This document shows, one piece after another, positions 49,684-60,865 of a stretch of 64,000 bases of DNA (within the stretch, counting starts at the first letter, position 1; the number at the start of each line of letters is the position of its first letter). The notes below the pieces were generated by a model, which was given only the letters and a program-made list of their open reading frames with translations, ran no database searches and was not told where the DNA came from. The DNA is taken from positions 146,536-210,535 of the forward strand of contig NW_001865050.1 of assembly GCF_000002865.3 (NCBI RefSeq), given 5' to 3'. The stretch is from Monosiga brevicollis MX1 (lineage: Eukaryota; Opisthokonta; Choanoflagellata; Craspedida; Salpingoecidae). The position numbers and the translations under genes were made by a program.

Positions 49684-52600
49684 ATGGCTGGCCGTGCGCG
49701 GCCATCTTTGCCCCGGTCGCTGGCGACCGCTAAGCGCCGATCATCCAGTTCCATCCGGTCCCTCGCCGACCAGCCATATACCGTGGATGGCCTTGAGTCT
49801 GATCATGGCACGCATGCTGTTATAAGCATGGATGATGATCCAGGTCCAGACCCGGAGATCGCGCGCCACAATTCGGCACACTTTTTGAATCGACTCAAGC
49901 CGTTGACAGCCCTTGGCCCACCCTCAGGGGCGCCGGCTGGTGCTCTCGCTCCTACCACGGAGGCAAGCACGACTGGCACCATTGCCCGTGATCTTGCAGA
50001 TCGGCTGCCCGTTCGACTATGGCAAGGACTGCTGCCCTTTCAACGCGAGGCCGTGGTGTTTGGAGTGGCACGAAACGGACGCATTCTCATTGGCGACCAA
50101 ATGGGTTGTGGCAAGACCATCAGTGCCATTGCCCTGGCGTGTGCCTTTCGCCAGGAATGGCCCGTGTTGATCGTGGCCCCAACCTCCGTGCGCGGCTCCT
50201 GGGTGGATGAATTAGAGGAGTGGCTTCGCTTTTTGACCCCCAATGACATTTGCGTCGTTCGCAGCGGCAAAGACGTGGCTCGTCTCGATGCCGCCGTTGT
50301 CGTAGTCACCTATGGCCTCCTGAACCAGAGTACCATGATGGATGCCCTTGCTGCTCAGCGCTTCAAGGTCAGGCAGTGATGCGCGTCCTTTTCCCCGCCT
50401 CACCTTGCCTCTGATGTGCTTATTCTGGCGTCGATTCTTGGCCATCTATTGCGCCTGCGATAGGTTGTCATCATCGACGAGTCTCATTATCTGAAAAATT
50501 CCCGAGCCAAACGGACACAGTCGTAAGCACCGCTTGGTGTCAGCTTGCCCGTCGTTGGTGACTGTCCCTCTTTGCTGACCGATAACGCACGTGGTCTAGA
50601 CTGCTGCCGATTCTGCGCCGCGCTCGCCGTGTCATCATGTTAAGCGGCACTCCGGCCCTGGCCCGTCCAGAGGTAGGTTTCTGCCCCCGTCTGTCGATTG
50701 CAATATCCCCCGCCACCACCACCATCACCACAACTCCCTAGAAACAAGAGGAACGGGCTCGAGAGTCCAGGCTGGCTTCTGCTCACTTCCCCCAAATGCG
50801 CGCTCAGGAGCTTTATACACAGGTTGATGCGCTCAAGCCTGGCTACCTTGGTAGCTGGACCTCCTATGCACAGCGATATTGCGACCGCAAGCGTAACTAT
50901 TTTGGTGGCTGGGATACCAAGGTGCAACTCAAAGCTCGGTCAAGGCACTAATAAGCTCTCGACCTCGCGTCAATGAGCATGGCACCCGTCCCCACTGCCC
51001 TACTGCCTTGCACGTGTCACCACTCATGTGCTTTCTCGCGGTGCCTCTGAAGGGCGCCTCCAACCTGCCAGAACTGCATGACAAGCTGCGAGCCATCATG
51101 ATCCGCCGGCTGAAGAAAGATGTGCTGAGCCAGCTACCCCCCAAACGAAGGCAGCGAGTGTTGCTGGATGTTGGCGAGGCCGATTTGAAACGGGTGCAGC
51201 AAATCAAACAGCAATTGGACAAGCTTGACCCAGTTGATGCTGAGAGCAAGATGCAATCGTTCGTTCCAATTCCTGGCACAACCGATCCGACAACTCTGAT
51301 TTGCAGCCGGGCGCTCACGTTGGATTTGGCTGTCTAGACATGCCCTGCTACAGTCACTTTACAAGGAGACGGGAGCAGCCAAGATTCCAGCGGTGCGCGA
51401 GTACATTCGCGGGCTGTGTCAAACCGGCGACAAATTTCTAGTCTTTGCATATCACCTCGATGTCCTCGACGCCGTTCATGTGGAGGTCGTCGCTGCCAAG
51501 GTAAGACTATCCAGGACCCCACAAGCTTGGTTTACCAGCACTGACGGTCATACGATAAGCTAACCCAACCTTTAATGTAGCTGGACTATATTATGATTCG
51601 CGGAGACACGCCCGTGAGCGAGCGGCAAGCAGGCGTCCGCAAGTTTCAGGGCAACGACTCGTGGTTCGTGCGCGTCATTCCATCTTCGGCTCGCCACGAA
51701 AAGGCTGACAAAAGTCAAGTCGTTGCCCTCCCTCATCTCGCTTTGTCGGCTCGTGTGTTGCCAAGCAGCCGAGTAGCCATCCTGTCCATGACAGCTGCTG
51801 GACAAGGATTGACATTGACAGCTGCCTCCACCGTCATCTTTGCCGAACTTCATTGGACGCCCGGCATCATCGAGCAAGCTGAGGTATGCAGCACTCCAAT
51901 GGAAGGGAACAACACCCACAGGACAGCCTGTGTTTTGGAGCAGAGTTACGACGCTGCGCCTGGCCAGGGCTACGAATGACCCACGCTTTGGGACTTTCTG
52001 AATAGGACCGAGTGCATCGTATTGGCCAGGGCGACCCTGTCAATGTTCAATATCTTGTGGCCCGCCGTACTTTGGACGATACCATGTGGAATATTGTTGA
52101 TCGCAAGGTATGGCCAGCTTGGCTCTGGCAAAGCGATTGGTGCGGTTGGCCTGTGTGAGGAGAAGCCATTCTGAGTCCTTTCTTTGTGATGCCAGGTGGG
52201 TGTCGTGTCGTCAGCCCTCGATGGCCAGCGTGAGCGGTTGCGCGCCAAGAACTCGACGGCCCAGCGCGAAATGGGAGGTCAGATTTCGCTTTGCCCGCCC
52301 TAACCAATCGCGAGGGTCTTCTATGTTGTTTTGATGTCTCGTCACTCCTTTCCACGCTTTCTTTTTTTTTTTTTTTTTTAAAAACCCTTTCGATGAACCT
52401 ACCATAGATCTTCGCCAACGCAACTCCTTGGTCGATTCTGAGGATGTGCGTGAGGGCGCTGCCCAAGTGACAGACATGCTGCGCGAGCACCGAAGCGAGC
52501 TGATCGACGCAACCATCACATCCAAATCTGGTTTGTGGACGAACGCTTTCAAGAATGGCGACCCAAACCGTCGACATCATGATTGAGGTGGTTTTGGACT

Positions 52601-55005
52601 GATGCTCCGACTGTGCTAGATTTGCGCAACTTTTGGAAATCACCGAATGCGCGCTCGCGACCCCACCCCAAGGTCATCGTCGAGCCGTGGTCATGTCCGG
52701 CCTGTACTTTTTTGAACGGTGCTGACGGACAGAGTCCAGGATCGACAAATAAAATTCCCAAGCAGTGTCAGATGTGTGGTACCCCTCGACCCAAGCGCCA
52801 ATCCTCGACCGGATCTCAATCCGAGGTGGACGAGCGACAGGCGCCCATCATGTCAACGGCTACCGAGACCACCCAGAACGACAGCGACGACTTGGTGAAC
52901 ATGGACGGTCAGTTGCATTTGAGCCCAGGAAGCGGTTTCAACATGGATGGCCCGTCTGGCTTGCACAGCTTCGATCCAAGATCCTCATTTTCGCGCACCC
53001 TCTTCCACGCACGCACGGATGACACAGAGATTGAAGCAGATGCCGTCGCGCCAAAGTTTAAGTAAGTTGTCAAAAAATGTTGGAATCCACTGCATCGTCT
53101 CCACCTCGACCCCTGCCCCCCGCTCTTCCCCTGATCAAGCATCAATATACCGCACCATGGGCCGTAGGTTTTGCGTATCACGGCACACGGGGCGCCTTCA
53201 TTTGTTTGACCTCGAGGATCGGCCACTCATGATCAACTTTCACATGGATGACTTTCAGCATGGTGAGCTCAGCTTGATGTGCAGCCATGTTAACTTTTGG
53301 GGAGGAGCGGGACTGGGTATCTTGATGAGGTATCAAGAACCAGCACAAGCTCGATGTGAGGTACACTCACGTTGCAAGGCGTGCTGCGGATGCCGTCCAC
53401 GTAGATCGTCTGAAGACTGTACCTACACACCTTCAAGCACCGGCAGCCCGGCGCGAGGTCTTGCGCTTCATTGCCACCTTCAACCGGCTCAAGGCCGCAG
53501 AGCAGCATGCGCTTGGCAACCTGGTATCCCCCTGCAGCCATTGATTCGCCGGTCACGGCGCCAAGATGGTGCCTGAATAGACCCCAGCCGTGACTTGATG
53601 GATATCCTTTGCTTTGCACCTTGCCTGCTAGATCATGGCCAACGTCCAGGATGGTCAGCGCTTGCTCCGAAAAGCCAAGGAGGAGCGCAAGTCGGGCAGC
53701 GCCCGTAAGGCAAGTGGTTACGGCCTATGTGCCTATCGTCCCACCGCCCTCGTGGTGGTCTCTTAGCGTAGCTCCGGTGCCGCTCGATCATCGACACCCT
53801 GATTTTACACAGGCGCCCTCGACGCGGAGATACATGGAGCGCACAAGCAGTGTACCGAGTGGAGAGTCCGCGGCCGCCAGCACGAATACCACGCCAGTGC
53901 GCAGCTTGGCAGCGTCGCGCCGAGGAGGCCGAGCTGGTCGAACATCGACAACTGCTGTGGATGCGCCCTTCAATTCGCCTTTTGATCGAGCTCCAACAGC
54001 GCAAGGAAAGCAGCACTCGCCGGACCCCGTCGAGGCAAAGTGCCTTGAATGTGGACAAACCTTGCAGCACAAGTATCAAGAGCGTTTTTGCTCGCACGAG
54101 TGCTATGAATCCTATTCAATCAAGGTGTGTGTGTGTAGCAGCTGAAGCAGGTGACAGAGCAGAGGGGTCGAAGGGTTGGGGAAGCCATGGCCCTGGCCTT
54201 CCGCCATTGCTTTGTGATTGGATGTCAGAACGCGTGCAATGTGTTTGTGATTGCGGGATGGCAGACGGGAACTGGAGGATCCATCCGTCGTCGACTGGCA
54301 GAGCTTGAGCAGGGCGTGTGCCAGCTGTGCCACCTCGATTGCCAGACGTTGCTCTATAACCTCAAGGGGGCGAGCACGACGAGCGAGCGGCTCCGTCTCC
54401 TGGCCCAAACCACGCTGCACAAGCTGCCTTTGGAGCGGTATGATCAGTGCAAAAGGATGCGGCCAGCGTAATCATAACTCTTACCGTATTCTTGCACCCA
54501 TGATGCCGGCTTGTGCTTTAGGCGAGAACGGATTGCGCGAGCGCCCAAGGCAGCTGACTTGTGGCAAGCCGACCACATTGTACCTGTCTGCGAGGGCGGT
54601 GGGGAGGCCGAAATTGAGGAATTTCGCACCCTTTGCACCGTGTGTCACCAAGGCGAAACCCAACGCTTGGTGCTTGGTGGTACGTGGTCTTGCGTTGGCC
54701 CCGGCCCTGCGCATGCAGACGCGGCCCGAGACTTTGTCGCCCTCTTCGGTTCTTACTCGTCTCGTTTCTTCCTCTACCTTTGCTTGTGGACCTTGTTTTA
54801 TTTTTTGTTCTTTCACTACTTCATGTATTCATGTTTGAAACGGTGCGGGTCGGCTGTGACGTGGTTGGCTTGAATAGGGCGTGCGGCGCGTCAGTTGCGC
54901 CACGCTGCCAAGGGCTCAGGAAATCTGCTGCACATGTGGCAAACCACGTCAACCTCTTCCAGTCATTCGGATCGAGCTCCGACCGTTATAGAGCTGGACG
55001 ACTAA
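49684..55005 (+). CDS. ZRANB3: ZRANB3 annealing helicase / HNH endonuclease
   Basis: SNF2-family fork-remodelling enzyme with structure-specific nuclease activity. Nineteen exons, 1132 residues: 49684-50367, 50464-50522, 50600-50672, 50808-50921, 51053-51262, 51354-51500, 51581-51660, 51769-51883, 52006-52107, 52196-52277, 52408-52530, 52620-53061, 53168-53262, 53330-53523, 53632-53709, 53813-54124, 54265-54467, 54522-54679, 54878-55005. Helicase: DQMGCGKT (usual DExGxGKT), IIDESHYLKN, LSGTPALARPE, GASNLPELHDKL, MIRRLKKDVLSQLPPK, TAAGQGLTLTAAS, DRVHRIGQ. A RanBP2-type zinc finger is WSCPACTFLN..CQMC. The substrate-recognition region is FCVSRHTGRLHLFD. The C-terminus has GVCQLC, LHKLPLERY and an HNH motif, WQADHIVPVCEGGG..LCTVCH. 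Intron 15 uses a GC donor (AAG|GCAAGT). The exon 5/6 junction (51262/51354) is the weakest. Confidence 0.95.
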
Positions 55006-56137
55006 AAGCAATCTTTACAGTATCGCGCCTCTTCTTCACAGGACCCGTTTAAAATTAATACATGCACGTTTTTTTCGCAGTCAAATCCACTGTACACTCA
55101 CACATGAAGAGGGGTGCAGTGACCGTTGCTGGTTTGTTCCCCCTAACAAGCGTGCCTAGCTCACACATGCTATCAAAGCCCATGTGTCAATGCTGCACTG
55201 CCAACCTGTTGAGAAACGTTTGCGCACCACCAGATACGCGTCACTCGCAAATGCGCTCGTCGTGCTTTTGGCATGTTCTTTTATGACCCCGTAAAGGAGC
55301 ATGATTTCGCGTTTTTTACGCTATTTTACGCCCTTTTTTTTTTTCCCTTTGTTCTTTTGAAAAAGCCATGTGGCAGGCTGCGAATCTGTTGCCATGCCTT
55401 TGGACTCTGAGCATTGTTGGAAAGAGCTGCCCTTCGACCTGCATCACGCGTGTAATACATTTTCACTTCCAGGCAGGCAATGCCAAGTACCCGTCAATTG
55501 GTTTCAAGCTAGACAAAGTCTTGCGTTGTTTTGTTTTGTTTTGTTACACTTGAATCGAATGCCCCGGGGTAAGTTTTGAAAGCAGTCTTGGTGCTATCTA
55601 CCTGCCTCGCGCGCCTCAATGCACCCCTCCAAGTTCTTGGCTTTACACGTCAAAGCAGCTGGTCAGGAGCGTGGAGTTTACACACAGCAGAACGCAAGAG
55701 ACCATGCCATCAGAGAGGCAGATGCATCATCGTGAGAGCAAGTCAAGTCGAGGCAATTGCGGGAGAAGCGGGAGACGGAAGCGTGCATGCTTGCAAGTTC
55801 TCAGGTCAGTGGACTGTTGAGAACTTTTTTTTTTTTTTGTTTTCCTCTGCAAATTAATCTTGTGACCTGCTGAACGCTGTACTTTCTCCTTCCGCCCACC
55901 CAGACGCCCTCGTTTGAAAGTTTGCCTTGCAGACTGTGGTGGACCGCCCCCTTTTGATTTTCTGCCGGTCGTCGTCGTACTTTTGAGTATCACTGATCGC
56001 GATGGGGCAAGCCGGAAGCAGCGCACTGAGTACGTCGTGAGGCGGTGGATGTGGCCACTGATTGACCGTGCCCCGAGTCCTGACCACCCACTCACCAAGG
56101 CTGTTGGGCGCAATGTCTCGTAGGCGGCAAGCGCGTC
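55006..56137. other. intergenic spacer upstream of the tyrosine phosphatase
   Basis: About 1.1 kb between two same-strand genes. T runs occur at 55328-55343 and 55826-55838. No ORF with coding character; it should hold the phosphatase promoter and possibly a 5' UTR exon. Confidence 0.5.
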
Positions 56138-59100
56138 ATGACGCACGACGAGTTGGAAAACGTCGTCAGCTACCTCGGTGCGTGCCCACCACATCCACTC
56201 CGCCACGGTTTCGTCTCTCGAAAGCCGCTTTTTTTTCTTTTGAAAGTCCTCCAGTGCCGTTGACATCTTTGCCCTGTTGCCAAAACGCCTGCTTTGTGGC
56301 TCATGTAGATCAGCAAATGACGGCCTTGTTCCGACATGCGGAGCGGCTGTCCACCAATCAGAATCGGGGCTGGATCGAAGAGTATAGCAAGTTTGCCGCC
56401 ATCCAGGGTGTGGCCCATGCTTCCTTCACCGAGGAAAATGTGAACAAAAACCGCTACCGCAACATCTCTGCCTACGACCACACGCGCGTCAAGATCACAC
56501 CAAACCCGGTTGGTGGAGCGCTTGGTTTGCTCACGCAGGTCGGCCTTGCGCTTGGCTCACTCGGCACCTCCTCTCGTGTCATCACGGTACAGCACAATGG
56601 CATGTCCGACTACGTGAATGCCAATTACATTCCAGGCGAAACCAAGTACATTGCGGCCCAAGGGCCGGTGCCCGAGTCCTTCTACGCCTTTTGGTGCGCG
56701 GCATCCTCAAGGAATGTGCCCCACTTTTTTGCCGACTGGCTGACCCCTCGTGCAATGCTGCCCTGCCCCCGTGTCATCTTAGGCAAATGGTTTGGGAAAC
56801 CAAGGTTGATGTCATCGCCATGGTGACCAACGAAATTGAAGGCGGCAAGCTCAAGTGCCACCGCTATTGGCCCGAAGAGCAGAACAGCGAGGTTTGTTTG
56901 CGTGGTCTAGACCATAAACAAGACATGAAGAGGGGGGCTTTTTCTTCGTGACGGCACCTGTCACACCCGGCTCGTGCCCGACTCATCCACGGGCAGCACC
57001 TTGCATCCACATGCAAGCACCGTTCTCATGTAATTTGCACCTGTTATCCCGTTAGCTCAAGCTAGGCAATCTGCGCATCATCTCCGGGCCCGCGCGCGAC
57101 ACCGCGACGCATATTTGCAAGCATTTTATGCTGCAAAACATGGACACCAATGAAGTCAGCACCCTATGCTGCCACCGCTCGTGTGCTTTTTTTTGTTATT
57201 GTTTCCAGCCTTACCTTGGCCTCATCGTGTCTTGCCCCTCCGTGTCTTTTCAAGTCCCGCGAGATTGTGCATCTGCGCTACACGGCGTGGCCTGACCATG
57301 GTGTACCCGAGTCAGCCTCGGCCATGCTCTCATTTCGGTCAGTCACTCATGACCTGCAGCATGGCTTTTGAAAATTTATCAGCAGAGTTCAAGCCATCGG
57401 TCGCGCGGCGCGGTCTCATCCCGCGTGTCTGCATCCTCATAGCAAAGCCATCCTCAAGCTCCAAAAGTCCGACACGCTGCTCATCCATTGCAGTGCAGGC
57501 GTGGGCCGGACTGGAACCTATATCGCCATCGACACGTGCGTACAGCCCCAGTTGGCATATTGGTGGCTTATCGCATAGCCTTTGGGTTGTGGCGGCGATA
57601 GATCTCGGCACGCGCTTGGCGCCGGGTAGCTAGACAAACACTCAAGACATCATTTATTGCCACCGTGCATGTAGGCTGGTGCGCCGTCTTGAGGCTGGTG
57701 CCCCCAACCTCGACCCTTGCGCCGTCGTGACGGAAATGCGCCGCGCGCGCAATTTCATGGTCAGTTGCTTGACATTCAAGTCTGCTCATCAGGATCTTCA
57801 TTTCCAAGTTTACCAGCTCACGTGTGCGTATCTATGGCGGGGAGATCTCAGGTTCAAACTTTGGTCCAGTATCAGTTTGTATTCAAAGCATTGCTGGAAG
57901 TCATAAACAAGTATTTGCTGCGCGCTAAGAAAGCGCTTGCCGAAGTCAAGGGCCGCGCTGACGAGGCGGCTCGAGAAGCCGAACGGGCTTTGGAACTCAA
58001 GGATATCGAAGGTGGGCAGCGATGCACGCTAGCTCAGCCTAAGGGGCTTGAATTGAATAGCCATAAGCAGGCCTCACCTTCGTTGCCGTGCCCTGCTTCC
58101 TTTGACGCGCAGCCGAGCTACAGGAGGCCGAAGACAACTTTGCCAATTTGACCGGCATTGACGAGCAAGTGGAGCAGCTTGTCAACGAATCTTTGGCAAA
58201 GCAAGGCACAGGCGTTGCTGCTTCCTCTTCAGCGGACTTTCGACATGCCTATAAACAAGGCAGTGACAAGGTGAACCCGGGCCGAGTTCTGAGTTCCCAC
58301 GAGTGATCTGTGGTGCCTGGCATGCCACTCACGATGTGCACCCTCGTCCTGGCCTGGCGGCTCGTGTAGGAGGTGGCTTCGAAGATCACACAGAAGCAGC
58401 GTTTGGAGAGTTTGATGGATTACATCACATCTGATGAATGGCGCAGTACGTGGCTCTACTTGGCTCGGTATTACGTGCAGCTCGGTCGCTCACATGGTAC
58501 TTGGTACCACGGGTTTGGGTGACTCGTGTAACAGAGACCGTTGAGGCGCCAACCATTGATGCCAATGCACCCCTGTCCGCGCGCGTGCACTCACTTCAGC
58601 GTGAGGTGAGCTGCTTTTCGACGTCGTTTAATCGTGTGTTGGTCCAGCCTTGTTGTATCGGGTTTGATTCTTACGTGTTTTTTGCGGACGCGATCAGGTG
58701 AAAAACGCTCAAGAAACCTGGAGGAAAGATTATGCCAACCAAGAGCAAGACTTCTCAGCCAAGCAGGTTTGTGCTCGTGTTGTGGCGTGGGCTACGTCTT
58801 CTCGTAGGGCAAGGTCGAGCGACGCAATGGTGTTTTCATATTGTGCGACGCAATGGTGTTTTAATTTCACTTGGCACACAGGCACACGGGGGTGAGGAGT
58901 ACGACGTGTCTCAATCCTTCACTCCACTCGAGTCGCGCATCCTGGCCCTGGCTCAACAGCGCGAGGTAACATGTCACCCCAACACGACACACACACCCTC
59001 TTGAGGGGGCTCTTCAGTTTTTACAGAACAGTCAACTTTATTGGCCGCCCGGACATACTCATACTGTCGTCATGCATGGGCTCTAGGTGATGGCGCTCAA

Positions 59101-60145
59101 GAGCGATGACGTGCGACGTAAAATGGAAGAGGAGGAGTTTGCTCGCATCACCTCCCTGACTCATCGCATCAAGGTCTGTAGCACATGCTTTCATGTCTTT
59201 CTGTTCATCGCGCCACGCTTCATTCTCCGCATGCCGGTCGAGCTGGCTTCAAATCCTCTTATCATTTTGATGCGATTGGTTGATGCCTGGGTGGCTGCTG
59301 GTCCCTGTTAGTCACTGGCCTCTGAGCGTCTGGAGGACCGGACCAAGTGGGCTGATCGTCCGCGCAAGTCTGGTACCACGGCAGACTTGGCCGATGGATC
59401 TGCCGGCGTGCAGATTGAATCGTTGCGCGAACGCCTGCTCCGTATGGCCATGGCTCGTGATGACTGGAAATCCAAGTACGGCTTTTGGGTCGTGCCCACA
59501 TTCTCCTCTTCTGCAGTGGTGACCACATACCGCCGTGCATGCCAACGGAACACGGTCTGTGCGATGATTAGGGGCGATTCTTTTGGGCGTGTCGTCGCCA
59601 ATCCTGTGCAACCGGCTCCACCGGGTCCGAGCTTTGAAGAGATGGAGGCTCAGCTCAAGGCCGAGGAGGAAGCGGCTGAAGCAGCTCACCAGGCAGAGCT
59701 GGAGCGCATGCGCCAGGCTGAGGTCAGCTTTTGTGGTCGTGTGTGCGTGTCAAACCTTCTTCTTGACAGAGCGCTTGGCTAATTCACTTTGCTTCCGGGG
59801 GGCATAGGAGGAAAGGCGCCGTAACGAGAAGCCTGTGCAGAGTGCCGTGTACGAGCGCAAGGATGCGGTGGTGACACCGCAGGTTCAGTTGCGGGCGGCG
59901 CAGAATGGTGCCCAAAAGGGTGGCGCGGAACATCCCATGGTTGGTCAACTGCCGCTGCTCCATTGGACAAAAACCGCGCTGGACTCATGAGCGCCCTGCC
60001 CCTTCTCGTAGATTGCAGCAGCAAAAGCAGCCCAAGCGCGCCACCCTCATGCCCGCTCGTAAGTCTTGGGGGAGTTTCGAAAGCTTGAAGCCCTTTCTTT
60101 CTGTTCTTGAATGCCCTGCTTAGAGGCGACGAGCGCGTCGTTTGA
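56138..60145 (+). CDS. classical protein tyrosine phosphatase with coiled-coil C-terminus
   Basis: 704 residues in nineteen exons: 56138-56177, 56309-56693, 56783-56891, 57056-57154, 57255-57337, 57443-57535, 57675-57759, 57852-58011, 58113-58270, 58370-58445, 58535-58605, 58698-58766, 58882-58965, 59087-59173, 59312-59475, 59572-59722, 59808-59939, 60012-60058, 60124-60145. The PTP domain (about residues 20-310) is complete: KNRYRNISAYDHTRVKI, DYVNANYI, KYIAAQGPVPES, HLRYTAWPDHGVP with the general acid, HCSAGVGRTGTY with the nucleophile, and QTLVQYQFVF. The rest is charged helical sequence (LRAKKALAEVKGRADEAARE, VRRKMEEEEFARI, EAQLKAEEEAAEAAHQAEL), probably coiled coil. There is no signal peptide or membrane span. 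No FERM, PDZ or SH2 domain is seen, so the orthologue in animals is unclear. The last two small exons are uncertain. Confidence 0.85.
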
Positions 60146-60865
60146 TTTCGAATTGAATTGTAGTGGTTTGCTCCATCCACAACAATCACAAAAGCGCACG
60201 GCACTTCTTCAACCCATCCATCCTCAAAGGGTACACCAATCGCCGGGAAAGGGCACTCACTTGTCCAGACAACAAATGAGAAATCGAGAAAGCAACGAAC
60301 ATGAGGTGCGCTGTAGGGCGTCAAGGGGAGTGCCGTGCATTCCTCTTGTCACGCGACCAGGCAGACCAGGCATGACTCAAAAATAGGGTGAGGCAAAAGC
60401 AGAGCCTCTTCACCAAAAACAGAATTACAATCATAATGACGTTGGAGCCAAGACCCTCACCGGGCGCGCAGCTCTGGCACGTATATGATATTAACACGAC
60501 AGGATGTGGAAACACCCTCCAAGGGAACTCGTTTAAAAAGGGGGGAATGTACAACAAACTTCAGCCGCTCAAGGGGCAATAGGAAACACAAGACAGTTGG
60601 CCAACTCGGGAATAGCCATCACTGAAACAGATAACGAAATGCTTTGCATAATAGCACTCATCCGGTCGAATGACACACTCGACCAGCAGGCAAGCACCTG
60701 ATGTGATAGCCCGTCCAGAAAGATTAATGATAAGGGGAACTAGAAAAACAGCCGAGAAGAGACGGTGGGCATCTCGCCCAGGTGGGGAGCCCAGTAGTCC
60801 ACATGGCTGAGTTCAGGCCTGTCGGGGGTAAGCCCCGTCAAAAGATCGGATCATTGCGAGTGGCC
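60146..60865. other. convergent spacer, phosphatase / cyclin
   Basis: 720 bp between convergent stops. No gene or RNA recognised. Confidence 0.55.

Noticed and set aside
56062-56826. 254-residue frame starting MTVPRVLTTHS over the phosphatase
   Set aside because: Its first part reads through an intron in the wrong frame. Only the 56309-56693 segment is real coding sequence, and it belongs to the phosphatase model.
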